NCBI GenBank assembly: GCA_913776195.1
Contig: CAJYMH010000004.1
Location: forward strand, 1-35,967
DNA from: an uncultured Caulobacter sp.
GTDB lineage: Bacteria; Pseudomonadota; Alphaproteobacteria; Caulobacterales; Caulobacteraceae
Reading direction: 5' to 3'
DNA: 35,967 bases
Part shown: positions 1 through 9,903 of the stretch, piece by piece
How positions within the stretch are numbered: position 1 is the first letter of the stretch
Layout: every line of letters starts with the position of its first letter
The notes under the pieces: model-generated
Database searches by the model: none
The model's input: the letters and a program-made list of their open reading frames with translations, nothing else
Told to the model about the DNA's origin: nothing
Program-made: the position numbers and the translations under genes

Positions 1-294
1 TTCGGTTTCGCAGAATTTGCATAGGACGACCCCCGCGGTCAGTGTTCGGGGCCTGGGCCGGTTTCACTTCGATCCGGCGAACGCAGGCCAGGCTAAACTG
101 AATAACTCTAACGGCGCGTCGAATTCATGCGTGAAAAGGCAAAATAGCGTTGAAAATCTGCGCGCCAGCAAAATCCCATCACGGCTTCCGGCGCATGGAA
201 AGCGATATGCGCCCAAAACCACCGGAAATATCCTGGTGAGCGATCTGGCGGCGATTTCGGGCGCCGCTGCTTGATTGCTGGTCGATGAGGCTGG
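1..294. other. Non-coding left edge, downstream of trpF
   Basis: I find no convincing gene here. A short + strand reading frame (17-274) has no recognisable domain and no good ribosome binding site. On the minus strand an ATG at 22-20 opens a frame that leaves the window after seven codons (MQILRNR), which is too little to identify and does not look like the start of trpB, the usual next gene after trpF. Two weak inverted repeats are present (191-196 with 207-212; 248-253 with 262-267), neither followed by a T-run on either strand. Confidence 0.4.
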
Positions 295-933
295 TCAGCC
301 GCGGCGAACGGCGTCCAGGAAGCTGGCGATCAGGGCCGGATCCTTGAGGCCCGCCCCCCGCTCGACGCCGGAGGATACGTCCACCAGCGGCGCATCCGAT
401 TGTTCGATGGCCTCGCGCACATTCCAGGGATCGAGGCCCCCAGCCAGGAACCAGGGGCGGGCGAAGCGGCGCCCCTTCAGCAGAGTCCAATCGAACCGGG
501 CGCCTGTTCCGCCAGGCAATTCGGAATCCTTGGGCGGCTTGGCGTCGAACATCAGGTGCTCGGCGACCTCCTCGAAGGCGCGCGCCGCTTCGATCTCCAC
601 GGAGGTGGAAACGGACAATGCCTTGATGACCCCGGCGCCGGTCCGCACGGCGATGTCGCGTACGCGGTTTGGCGCTTCCTTGCCGTGGACCTGGATCAGG
701 TCCGGCTTTAGCGTCGCCACAAGCCGGTCCAGCAAGGCGTCGTCCGGATCAACAGTCACGGCGACGATCCTGGTCTTTGCGCGCGCCGGTATGGCGAGGC
801 GGGCGGCGGTCTGCGGGTCGATGTCGCGTGGGCTCTTGGGAAAGAACACGAAGCCGATATGCGAGGCTTTCCCGTCGAGGGCGGCCGTAACCGCCTCGGG
901 CGTCGACAATCCGCAGATCTTGGCCGTGGTCAT
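295..933 (-). CDS. trpF: Phosphoribosylanthranilate isomerase TrpF
   Basis: Cytoplasmic (beta/alpha)8 enzyme of tryptophan synthesis that isomerises N-(5-phosphoribosyl)anthranilate to CdRP. The 212-residue product has the family N-terminus TAKICGLSTPEAV with the catalytic cysteine at residue 7, the GFVFFPKSPRDI segment after strand 2, an LMFDAKPP segment carrying the likely catalytic aspartate, and the phosphate-binding end VDVSSGVERGAGLKD. The open frame extends 18 codons further upstream, but the ATG at 933 gives the canonical family start. It is transcribed away from the sugar transporter at 1043. trpB and trpA normally follow, but no trpB start is visible in the remaining 294 bases. Confidence 0.95.
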   Translation of the reverse strand: MTTAKICGLSTPEAVTAALDGKASHIGFVFFPKSPRDIDPQTAARLAIPARAKTRIVAVTVDPDDALLDRLVATLKPDLIQVHGKEAPNRVRDIAVRTGAGVIKALSVSTSVEIEAARAFEEVAEHLMFDAKPPKDSELPGGTGARFDWTLLKGRRFARPWFLAGGLDPWNVREAIEQSDAPLVDVSSGVERGAGLKDPALIASFLDAVRRG

Positions 934-971
934 GGGCGCGATGTGCGCTCTCAACGTTTGGCGCGCAAGCC

Positions 972-1001
972 TTGACAGCGTTGTCATCTACGGTGTCGAT
1001 A
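972..1001 (+). promoter_or_regulatory. Candidate promoter with LacI-type operator for the sugar transporter
   Basis: A perfect -35 hexamer TTGACA lies at 972-977, with a poor -10-like GTCGAT/TCGATA about 17 bases further on (995-1001). Overlapping the -35 is the perfect 14-base palindrome TGACAGCGTTGTCA (973-986), centred on CG as in LacI/GalR-family operators. A regulator bound there would block the promoter of the downstream transporter. The repeat is seen directly; the regulator is an inference, and no LacI gene lies in the window. Confidence 0.5.
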
Positions 1002-1042
1002 GCGCTCCGCTAAAAGCGATAAAAATGATCGGGGAGGTTTCA

Positions 1043-2347
1043 ATGGTTCAAGTCGGCGGCGCGCCGGTGAATGCGAGCGCTTCGAAAGGCAGCGGGTTTC
1101 TGCTGCCATGGGTGATCGTGCTGTTCTTCGCCTGGGGCTTCTCCACCTGCATGGTGGATTTGCTGGCCCCCGCGTTGAAGGCGGTCTTCACCCTCACCAA
1201 CTTCGAGGCGGGGCTCACCCAGTTCGCCTTCTTCCTGGGCTATTTCGTCATCTCCCTGCCGGCCAGCGCCTTGCTGTCCAAGCTTGGCTATCTGCGGTCC
1301 ATCGTCGTCGGCCTGCTGATCATGATGGTCGGCTGCCTGCTGTTCGCACCGGCCGCCAACGCCGGCGTGTTCTGGGGCTTCCTCGCGGCGTTGTTCATCC
1401 TGGCGTCGGGCATCACGATCCTGCAGGTGGCGGCCAATCCGATCGTCACCATGCTTGGCAAGCCGGAGACGGCGTCCAGCCGATTGACCTTCGCCCAGTT
1501 CCTGAACTCCTTCGGTACGTTCATCGCGCCGTTCATCGGCTCGGCCCTGATCCTCAGCCACATCGAGAAGGCCCCGGATCCGGCCACCCTGACCGCCGCC
1601 CAGCTTGAAACTCTGCGGCATACCCAGGCCCAGGCGGTGCAGGCGCCCTATATGGTAATAGCCGCCGTGCTGGCGGTGCTGGCCCTGATCTTCTTCCTGC
1701 TGCGCAACCACGACCATGCGCCGAAGCCGGAAAAGGCGCCCAGCCTGGGTGAGATGTTCGGCCTACTGCGCCGCAAGCGCCTGGCGTTCGCCGTGCTCTG
1801 CATCTTCCTCTATGTGGGCGCCGAGGTGTCGATCGGCACCTACATGACCACCTATCTGTCGCAGCCGGACACCCTGGCCCTGCCGCTAGCCAGCGCCGGC
1901 CACATGGTCGCCTACTACTGGGGCGGCGCCATGGTCGGCCGACTGATCGGCTCATGGGTCCTGGCCCGCGTTTCGCCGGGCAAGGTGCTGGCGGTCTGCG
2001 CCGTGGGCGCTAGCGTGCTGATCGCGGTCTCGGCCTTCTCGACGGGCTTCACAGCCGGCTATGCGATCATCGCTGTCGGCCTTTTCAACTCGGTGATGTT
2101 CCCGACCATCTTCGCCATCGCCCTGGTGGGCACGGGGACCAAGATGCCGGCGGCGTCCGGTCTGCTGTGCATGGCTATTGTCGGCGGCGCCCTGCTGCCG
2201 CCCGCCACGGGCTTCTTGGGCGACCATATCGGGCTGGGTCTGGCCTTCCTGCTGCCAGCCGCCTGTTACCTGGTGATCGCCCTGTTCGGCTGGACCTCGC
2301 GCAAGCCCGAGGTGGAGGTCGAACCGGCTCCGGCCATCACCAACTGA
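1043..2347 (+). CDS. Sugar MFS transporter, FucP/GluP (glucose/galactose) family
   Basis: A 434-residue major facilitator protein that probably imports a hexose with protons across the inner membrane. It matches the FucP/GluP family in the first helix (FFAWGFSTCMVDLLAPALK), the motif QVAANPIVTMLGKPETASSRL, and the LNSFGTFIAPFIG stretch after it, with about twelve hydrophobic segments. The start at 1043 is chosen because GGGGAGG (1031-1037) sits six bases upstream and the product then begins just before the first helix; the frame stays open much further upstream only as the antisense of trpF. The likely operator at 973-986 and the convergent GH92 mannosidase suggest a sugar-utilisation role. 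The exact substrate (glucose, galactose, mannose, fucose) cannot be read from the sequence. Confidence 0.9.
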   Translation: MVQVGGAPVNASASKGSGFLLPWVIVLFFAWGFSTCMVDLLAPALKAVFTLTNFEAGLTQFAFFLGYFVISLPASALLSKLGYLRSIVVGLLIMMVGCLLFAPAANAGVFWGFLAALFILASGITILQVAANPIVTMLGKPETASSRLTFAQFLNSFGTFIAPFIGSALILSHIEKAPDPATLTAAQLETLRHTQAQAVQAPYMVIAAVLAVLALIFFLLRNHDHAPKPEKAPSLGEMFGLLRRKRLAFAVLCIFLYVGAEVSIGTYMTTYLSQPDTLALPLASAGHMVAYYWGGAMVGRLIGSWVLARVSPGKVLAVCAVGASVLIAVSAFSTGFTAGYAIIAVGLFNSVMFPTIFAIALVGTGTKMPAASGLLCMAIVGGALLPPATGFLGDHIGLGLAFLLPAACYLVIALFGWTSRKPEVEVEPAPAITN

Positions 2348-2351
2348 TCCT

Positions 2352-2561
2352 TCAGAACGGCGGGCCTTTGCGGGTCCGCCGTTTTTCCTTAGCGGCCCAG
2401 ACGATGGCCGCGCTCGACAGCAGGATGCCGGTCATCAGGCAGGCGACCGCAAGAATCCCTACCGGCGTGATACGGACCTCAGTCCGACCGCTGAACGGTC
2501 CCGCTTTGAATTCAGCGACGGCGGACTGCTCTTGGAGATAGCTGTTCTGGTCACCGGGCAT
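2352..2561 (-). CDS. Small single-pass membrane protein, unknown function
   Basis: A 69-residue protein of no family I recognise. It has a polar N-terminal half, one transmembrane helix (about residues 33-55, PVGILAVACLMTGILLSS onwards) and a basic tail (KEKRRTRKG), predicting an outside N-terminus and cytoplasmic C-terminus. The case for a real gene is positional: its ATG follows the stop of the GH92 mannosidase by ten bases, and a strong GAGGAGG lies in between, partly overlapping that stop. The two are therefore probably cotranscribed and translationally coupled. Its 3' end runs into the terminator of the convergent transporter. Confidence 0.65.
   Translation of the reverse strand: MPGDQNSYLQEQSAVAEFKAGPFSGRTEVRITPVGILAVACLMTGILLSSAAIVWAAKEKRRTRKGPPF
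2356..2386 (+). terminator. Rho-independent terminator after the sugar transporter
   Basis: An 11-bp stem with one G-T pair (2356-2366 with 2373-2383) and a six-base loop ends in a T-run on the + strand. It begins nine bases after the transporter stop. It overlaps the 3' end of the small minus-strand gene at 2352-2561, so convergent transcripts meet inside this hairpin. Confidence 0.85.
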
Positions 2562-2571
2562 CCCAGCCTCC

Positions 2572-4905
2572 TCACTTATAAGGCGACATGGAATAAGGCC
2601 GGTCGGCCTTGCCCGTCGCCCAGGTCTTGTTCGGCGTCGCCTGCATGACGAAGCGCAGCTCGCCGCCGGCGAGGATGTCCTCGTGGCGCAGAACCGCGCG
2701 CTTGAGCAGCTTGCCGTTCAGCAGGGCCGAGCCGACGTAGCGGTGGGTGTCGGACAACGCCTCGGTGACGATGGTGAAGCGTTTGCCGTTCGGAAGGTTC
2801 AGCGTGGCTTTCTCCACGAACGGGCGGCCGATGACGTACTCGTTCGAGCCCGGCGCCACCGGGTAGAAGCCCAGCCCCGTGAACACCAGCCAGGCCGACA
2901 TCTGGCCCAGGTCGTCATTGCCAGACAGGCCGTCGGGCGTCGGCTTGTACTGGCTTTCCACGATTTGTTTCAGGCGCTCCTGGGTGCGCCAGGGCTGACC
3001 GGCGTGGACGTACTGATAGGCGGCCTGGTGGCTGGGCTCGTTGCCGTGGATGTACTGGCCTATCAGGCCGCTGATGTCCTCTGCATGGGAATAGTCCAGC
3101 TTGGAATTGTCGTAGTCGAACATGGCGTCCAGCTTGCCCACCAGCTTGGCGTCGCCGCCCAGATTGCGGATCAGGCCGGCGGTGTCGTGCGGCACGTACC
3201 AGCTGTACTGCCAGGCGTTCCCCTCGGTGTAGTCGGAGCCGTAGTTGATCGCCGTGGGGTCGAAGGGCTCGCGGAAGGCGCCGTCGCTTTTGCGGGCGCG
3301 GACGAAGCCGGTCTTCACATCGAAGACATTGCGCCAATGGCCCGCGCGCTTCTCGAACTTCGCGGCGGTCTCGGTCTCGCCCAGGTCGCGGGCCATGCGC
3401 GCGATGGTCCAGTCGTCGAAGGCGTACTCGACGGTCTTCGACGCGCCCTCCGGCGACTTGTCGATCGGCACGTAGCCGCGCGTCATGTACTCATCGAGCC
3501 CGCCATAGGGGCCATACTCGGCGCTGGCGGTCATGGCCTTCAGCGCCGCCTTGCCGTCGAAGCCGCGTATGCCCTTCATCCAGGCGTCGGCGATCACGGG
3601 CGTGGCGTGATAGCCGATCATGGTCCAGGTCTCCTGACCGTGGAACGACCATACCGGCAGGATGCCGAAAGGGCTCACCTTTTGCGCCGCCAGCAGGGAG
3701 TTCACGAAATCGGTGTTGCGCTGCTCCGGCTGGATCAGGGTCAGCAGAGGATGCTCGGCGCGATAGGTGTCCCACAGCGAAAAGGTCGAGTGGTTACGGA
3801 AGCCCTCGGCCTGGTGGACCGCGTTGTCCGGCCCTCGGTAGCGGCCGTCCACGTCCATGAACAGGGTCGGTCCCATCAGCGTGTGATAGAGCGCCGAATA
3901 GAGCGAGGCCTTGGTCTGGGCCGGGGCTTCCATCTCCACCGCCGACAGGGCCTGGTTCCAGCTGGCGCGGGCCGCGGCCTTCACCCCGTCGAAATCCCAG
4001 CCCGCGACTTCGGTGTCCAGGTTCAGCAGGGCGTTGTCCTCGCTGACCCCGCTGATCGACACCTTGACCAGGACCTCATCGCCCGCCGCCAGATCGCCGA
4101 AGTCCAGCGATCCAACCATGGCGCGGCCTTCGCGCTGGTCCGGATCAGGCTTGCCGTGGGCGGGCTGTTTGAACCCGTTATAGGGGATGTTCTGCTCGCG
4201 GTTGAGGAAGCTGTGGCTCTTGATCGGCCGCGAGAAGCGCATGGCGAAATAAAGCTGGCGCGCCGGCGCCCAGCCGCGCGTCTCGCGCATGCCGGTGACC
4301 GCGCCGTCAGGCCGCAGCCGCAGGCGGGACCACAGGACCTTGCCGTCGTAGTCGTAGATCGCGTGGCGCAGATCCACGACTACGTGGCCTGGTCCAGCCT
4401 TGGTGAAGCGGTAGCGGTGAAGGCCCACCCGCTCCGTTGCGGTCAGCTCGGCCTTCACGCCGTTGTCGAGCAGATCGACGGAATAGAAGCCAGGTGAGGC
4501 GGTCTCGGTCTTCTTGTCGATGCGCGAGCGGTAGCCCACGCCCGCCGCGCCAGGGTCCAGCCGGGCCTCGCCGCTCATGGCGGTGACCAGTATGTCGCCG
4601 AGGTCCGAGTGGCCGGAGCCGGAGAAGTGTGTGTGCGAGAAGCCGAGCACGCTCTGGTCGCCATACTGATAGCCGGCGGCCCAGGGATAGCTGTCCTTGC
4701 CGAAATGAGCAGTTTTGGTGTCAGGGCTGAGTTGCACCATGCCGAAAGGCACGGTGGCGCCGGGGAAGGTGTGGCCGTAGCCGCCCGTGCCGATGAAGGG
4801 ATCAACGAAAGCGGCCGGATCCTTAGTCTCGGCCGTCGCCAATCCCGCCCCGACAGCAAGCGCCAGGGCGGCGCAGAAGCCCGTAACAAACCCGCCAGCC
4901 CTCAT
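2572..4905 (-). CDS. Secreted GH92 alpha-mannosidase
   Basis: Glycoside hydrolase family 92 enzyme (777 residues), a calcium-dependent exo-acting alpha-mannosidase, usually active on alpha-1,2-mannose in N-glycans or mannans. A signal peptide is clear (MRAGGFVTGFCAALALAVG, cleavage after ATA about residue 25), so it acts in the periplasm or outside. Family motifs include VDPFIGTGGYGHTFPGATVPFG near the mature N-terminus, HFSGSGHSDLGD, TMIGYHATPVIADAW, TEGNAWQYSWYVPHD (acidic E561) and SGNDDLGQMSAW (D664/D665). Length is normal for the family. The ATG at 4905 is preferred over one 12 codons upstream because GGGAGAG precedes it and the signal peptide then begins correctly. It heads a two-gene unit with the small membrane protein and converges on a hexose transporter. 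Confidence 0.95.
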   Translation of the reverse strand: MRAGGFVTGFCAALALAVGAGLATAETKDPAAFVDPFIGTGGYGHTFPGATVPFGMVQLSPDTKTAHFGKDSYPWAAGYQYGDQSVLGFSHTHFSGSGHSDLGDILVTAMSGEARLDPGAAGVGYRSRIDKKTETASPGFYSVDLLDNGVKAELTATERVGLHRYRFTKAGPGHVVVDLRHAIYDYDGKVLWSRLRLRPDGAVTGMRETRGWAPARQLYFAMRFSRPIKSHSFLNREQNIPYNGFKQPAHGKPDPDQREGRAMVGSLDFGDLAAGDEVLVKVSISGVSEDNALLNLDTEVAGWDFDGVKAAARASWNQALSAVEMEAPAQTKASLYSALYHTLMGPTLFMDVDGRYRGPDNAVHQAEGFRNHSTFSLWDTYRAEHPLLTLIQPEQRNTDFVNSLLAAQKVSPFGILPVWSFHGQETWTMIGYHATPVIADAWMKGIRGFDGKAALKAMTASAEYGPYGGLDEYMTRGYVPIDKSPEGASKTVEYAFDDWTIARMARDLGETETAAKFEKRAGHWRNVFDVKTGFVRARKSDGAFREPFDPTAINYGSDYTEGNAWQYSWYVPHDTAGLIRNLGGDAKLVGKLDAMFDYDNSKLDYSHAEDISGLIGQYIHGNEPSHQAAYQYVHAGQPWRTQERLKQIVESQYKPTPDGLSGNDDLGQMSAWLVFTGLGFYPVAPGSNEYVIGRPFVEKATLNLPNGKRFTIVTEALSDTHRYVGSALLNGKLLKRAVLRHEDILAGGELRFVMQATPNKTWATGKADRPYSMSPYK

Positions 4906-5010
4906 GGCCGCTCTCCCGCCGCTTGAATTTTCGCTCGGCACCTTAGCGGACGCGGCGTCTTGCGAAAGCAGGGTTCGATGGGTTGCGATCGGGGCCTGCC
5001 GCCCCGAAGA

Positions 5011-5427
5011 CTAGGGACGCTTCTTGAGTTCGTCCCGGATTTCCGCCAGCAGGGCTTCGGTCGGCGTCGGCGCGGCTGGTGCGGCCTCGGCCTCTTCAGC
5101 GTGCTGACGGCGCAGGCTGTTGACAATCTTCACCAGCACGAACACCGCCGCGGCGACGATCAGGAACTGGATGATGGTGTTGATGAAGGCGCCGTACTGG
5201 ATGGCGACCTTCTCGATCTCTTCGGTGGCCGGGTTCTCCGGTCTCAACACCCATTCCAGCTTGGAGAAGTCCAGGCCGCCGGTGGCCAGACCGATCGGCG
5301 GCATCACCACCTGATCGACCAGGCTCTTGACGATGCTGTTGAACGCCGCGCCGATGATCACCCCGACGGCGAGGTCGATGACATTGCCCCGCGCGATGAA
5401 CTCGCGAAATTCCTTGATGATGCTCAC
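5011..5427 (-). CDS. mscL: Large-conductance mechanosensitive channel MscL
   Basis: Homopentameric inner-membrane channel that opens under membrane tension during osmotic downshock. The 138-residue product has the amphipathic N-terminus SIIKEFREFIARGN, TM1 (VIDLAVGVIIGAAFNSIVKSLV), a periplasmic loop, TM2 (IQYGAFINTIIQFLIVAAAVFVLV) and the cytoplasmic C-terminal helix rich in A and E (EALLAEIRDELKKRP). The start is the GTG at 5427, with AGGAG about eight bases upstream; the open frame continues for another 109 codons but that part has no MscL similarity. The gene diverges from the TonB-dependent receptor at 5561. A 7-bp hairpin (4990-5008) downstream lacks a T-run. Confidence 0.96.
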   Translation of the reverse strand: MSIIKEFREFIARGNVIDLAVGVIIGAAFNSIVKSLVDQVVMPPIGLATGGLDFSKLEWVLRPENPATEEIEKVAIQYGAFINTIIQFLIVAAAVFVLVKIVNSLRRQHAEEAEAAPAAPTPTEALLAEIRDELKKRP

Positions 5428-5560
5428 AGGTGGCTCCTGAATTTTTGCCCCGACCCCTTTAGGCTGGCCGGGTTCTGATGGGCGGGTCAAGCTTGGCTGA
5501 ACCCGCGGGCCATGAGAACGTTGCGCCAAAAGCGTCCGAGTTGTTTGGGGGAATACCAGT

Positions 5561-7549
5561 ATGTTTGATGCGCCGCCGACCGTCGATGCGGTCGTGGTTA
5601 CGGCTCCGCGCCTGCCGGACGCCCCCGCAGCCGCTGCGTTTTCCTCCGTCCAGATCGATCCCCGTCTTCTCGACGCCCGCCCCCGCGTGGATGAGGCGCT
5701 GAAGAGCGCGCCTGGCGCGTCCCTCTTTCGCCGCCAGGGTTCGGCCATCGCCAATCCGACGACCCAGGGCCTGTCCTTACGATCGATCGCGCCGTCGGGC
5801 GCTGGTCGCGCCCTGGTGACCTTGGATGGCGCGCCGTTGAACGACCCCTTCGGCGGCTGGGTGATCTGGAGCCAAGTCCAGCCATCGACCTTGGGCGCGG
5901 CGCAGATCGTCCGTGGCGCTGGCGCGGGTCCCTATGGGGCTGGGGCGCTGACAGGCGTGGTTCGTTTGCAGACCGCTGACGGAACCGCTGATGATCTGCA
6001 GCTGGAGCTGACCGGCGGCGAGCACGGCTATGGCCGTGCCGCGGTCATGGCGCGGGGCGCTGATCGTCGCCTGCTGATCTCCGGCGCCTACGAGCGTTTC
6101 GATGGTCAGACGCCCGTGCGCGGCCCGCGGCGCGGCGCGGCGGATGTGCAGATCGGGCTGGAAAGCATGGGGCTTTCGGCGGCTTTCGGCGACCAGGTCG
6201 GCGAGATTGAACTGGGCTTCCGGGTGGCCGGCTGGCGCGAGAAGCGCGGCGCGGGCCTGATGGGGGCGGACAGCGTCGCCTCTGGCAAGAGCTTGGCCGC
6301 CACCGCCGCGCGGCAGGCGGAAGAGGGGCGTCCGGGCTGGCGGCTTCAGGCCTGGGCGGTCGAGAGCGACCTGCGCAACGGTTCGGTGGCCACGGCCGCT
6401 GACCGCAGCACGACGACCGCCGCCAATGATCAGTACGCCACCCCCGCCGAGGGCTATGGCCTGAACGCCGCGCTGCGCGGGTCATGGTGGGAGATCGGCC
6501 TCGATGGCCGCCTATTCGAAGGCGAGAGCCGCGAGCGCTTCCGCGTCATGAACGGCGCTTTCACCCGAACCCGCGTGGCGGGGGGGCGGACCTCCGTGGC
6601 CGGTCTTTACGGCGAAGCTTGGCGTGAGCATGGCCCGCTGCTGATGACGGCCGGGGTTCGCCTTGACCGCTGGTCGTCCAGCGATGCGAAGCGCCAGGAG
6701 CGCGACATCCAGACCGGAGCGGCGACCCTGAACGAACGCCCCGCCGACCGCGAGGGGACCACGCCTACGGCGCGTGCGGGTCTGCGTTATGCGGTGAGCG
6801 ACGCGCTGCACCTGCGCGCCGCCGCCTATTCGGGCTTTCGTCCTGCGACCCTGAACGAGCTGCATCGGCCCTTCAGAGTCGGCAACGACATCACAGAAGC
6901 CAATGCCGGCCTGGAGCCGGAGCGCCTGTTCGGCGGCGAGCTGGGCGTCGGCGGCGACCTTTCCGGCCTGACTTGGTCGGTGACCGCCTTCACTACCCGG
7001 TTGGAGGACGCCATCGCCAACGTCACCATCGGCGCCGGCCCGGGGACGTTCCCCATCGCCGGCTTCGTTCCGGCGGGAGGCGTGCTGCGCCAGCGGCGGA
7101 ATGTCGGCCATATCGATGCTCTCGGCCTCGAGGTCGAAGCATCGAAGGACTTTGGGGAGAGCGTGCGCCTCCGCGTCGCTCTCTCGGGCACGGACGCCGA
7201 GGTGGACGGCGCCTCAGCCGCCCCACAGCTCACCGGAAAGCGTCCGGCCCAGGCGCCGCGCTGGACCGCCACGGCCGGCGGCGAATGGCGGATGAGCGCG
7301 ATCCTGACCGCTTCGCTCGATCTTCGCTACGAAAGCGCGCGGTGGGAGGATGATCTCAATACGCGCCGCCTGTCCTCGGCCCTGACCACCGACATGCGGC
7401 TGGATGCGGACCTGGGTCGTCACGCTCGCCTGTTCGTGGCGGCCGACAACCTGTTCGACGCCAAGGTCGAGACGGTGGAGAGCGCCGATGGTCTGGAAAG
7501 CTTCGCGCCCGGCCGGCTGGTGCGCGCGGGGATCATTCTGCGCCGCTGA
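5561..7549 (+). CDS. TonB-dependent outer-membrane receptor, no visible signal peptide
   Basis: A 662-residue TonB-dependent receptor for high-affinity uptake across the outer membrane; the ligand is unknown. It opens almost directly with a TonB-box-like segment (VDAVVVTAPRLP, residues 8-19), followed by a plug domain (about 45-145, with RALVTLDGAPLNDPFGG and IVRGAGAGPYGAGALTGVV) and a beta-barrel that ends in GRLVRAGIILRR. No hydrophobic signal sequence is encoded: an in-frame TGA at 5513-5515 closes the frame upstream, and no other start is available in between. Neither other frame in the gap encodes a signal peptide. Either the annotated N-terminus has lost its signal sequence, or export is unusual. 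The stop codon lies in the loop of a 9-bp hairpin (7538-7559) shared with convergent ihfB. Confidence 0.9.
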   Translation: MFDAPPTVDAVVVTAPRLPDAPAAAAFSSVQIDPRLLDARPRVDEALKSAPGASLFRRQGSAIANPTTQGLSLRSIAPSGAGRALVTLDGAPLNDPFGGWVIWSQVQPSTLGAAQIVRGAGAGPYGAGALTGVVRLQTADGTADDLQLELTGGEHGYGRAAVMARGADRRLLISGAYERFDGQTPVRGPRRGAADVQIGLESMGLSAAFGDQVGEIELGFRVAGWREKRGAGLMGADSVASGKSLAATAARQAEEGRPGWRLQAWAVESDLRNGSVATAADRSTTTAANDQYATPAEGYGLNAALRGSWWEIGLDGRLFEGESRERFRVMNGAFTRTRVAGGRTSVAGLYGEAWREHGPLLMTAGVRLDRWSSSDAKRQERDIQTGAATLNERPADREGTTPTARAGLRYAVSDALHLRAAAYSGFRPATLNELHRPFRVGNDITEANAGLEPERLFGGELGVGGDLSGLTWSVTAFTTRLEDAIANVTIGAGPGTFPIAGFVPAGGVLRQRRNVGHIDALGLEVEASKDFGESVRLRVALSGTDAEVDGASAAPQLTGKRPAQAPRWTATAGGEWRMSAILTASLDLRYESARWEDDLNTRRLSSALTTDMRLDADLGRHARLFVAADNLFDAKVETVESADGLESFAPGRLVRAGIILRR

Positions 7550-7559
7550 GGCGGCGCAG
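7538..7559. terminator. Hairpin between convergent TBDR and ihfB
   Basis: A perfect 9-bp GC-rich stem (7538-7546 with 7551-7559) has a four-base loop that contains the stop codon of the receptor gene. There is no T-run on either side, so if it stops transcription it does so weakly or with Rho. Confidence 0.4.
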
Positions 7560-7563
7560 CGGT

Positions 7564-7854
7564 CTAGTCGTCGCCGTCGGCGTTGAGGCGCGCGCGCAGC
7601 TCCTTGCCGCTCTTGAAGAACGGCACGTGCTTGGCCCGGACATCCACGGTCTCGCCCGTGCGAGGGTTGCGACCGGAGCGAGCGGGGCGCGAGCGCACCG
7701 AGAAGGCGCCAAAGCCGCGCAGTTCGACGCGACCGCCCTTTTCCAGGGCGACAATCATCTGATCGAGGATCACGCCGACGACGCGCTCGATATCCTTTTG
7801 GGTCAGGTGCGGGTTTTCGCCAGAAAGTTTGGCGATCAGCTCCGACTTGATCAT
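7564..7854 (-). CDS. ihfB: Integration host factor subunit beta
   Basis: A 96-residue HU/IHF-fold DNA-bending protein that pairs with IhfA. It shows the N-terminal helices ([23 protein letters not shown]), the [11 protein letters not shown] beta segment, and the minor-groove-inserting arm [14 protein letters not shown], followed by [11 protein letters not shown]. The product is of normal length for IhfB, and the beta-type arm and N-terminus separate it from IhfA and HU. In Caulobacter, IHF helps sigma-54 promoters, and rpoN lies about 20 kb away in this window. It is transcribed in the same direction as rpsA, but the terminator at 7986-8020 indicates its own promoter in the 198-base gap. Confidence 0.95.
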   Translation of the reverse strand: MIKSELIAKLSGENPHLTQKDIERVVGVILDQMIVALEKGGRVELRGFGAFSVRSRPARSGRNPRTGETVDVRAKHVPFFKSGKELRARLNADGDD

Positions 7855-7985
7855 CTCGTCCCCCGACAGGCTAAGCGAAACACAAACACGCGCTGGTCGG
7901 CCCGCAGGCCTGACCTTTGCCCAAGGCGGCCTGAGTCTTCAAGGGGTTGCGCGATCAACGCCTAACCTTGTGGGGGTGACTAAAT

Positions 7986-8020
7986 AGAAAACGGCGGCCC
8001 GGGAGACCCGGACCGCCGCA
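7986..8020 (-). terminator. Rho-independent terminator of rpsA
   Basis: On the minus strand a 12-bp GC-rich stem (7992-8003 with 8007-8018, one G-T pair, three-base loop) is followed by TTTTCTATTTA. It lies about 35 bases after the rpsA stop. Confidence 0.85.
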
Positions 8021-8052
8021 ATCTTGATCACACGATCAGGCTTGAAGGACGC

Positions 8053-9762
<1,710 letters not shown>

Positions 9763-9903
9763 GCTGATCTTGGTCTCTTAGGGTTGGGGGACGCCGAAAA
9801 CGGTTGCGAACACCGGCGGTTCTCGGGAGTCCGGGTGAATTGTAGAGAAGAGTGATGTCCCGCGGCGGTCGGGGGTCGGCGCGTTGGATTTGGCCTTGCC
9901 CGG

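Noticed and set aside
275..1042. N-terminal extension of the sugar transporter
   Set aside because: The extra 256 codons are the antisense of trpF, and a good ribosome binding site marks the start at 1043.
2683..4497. A 604-codon frame antisense to GH92
   Set aside because: The translation is repetitive V, G, R, A and H without any domain, and the opposite strand has a complete family protein.
5428..5754. N-terminal extension of MscL
   Set aside because: MscL normally begins at the amphipathic helix; the GTG at 5427 has a ribosome binding site, and the extension overlaps the TonB receptor gene.
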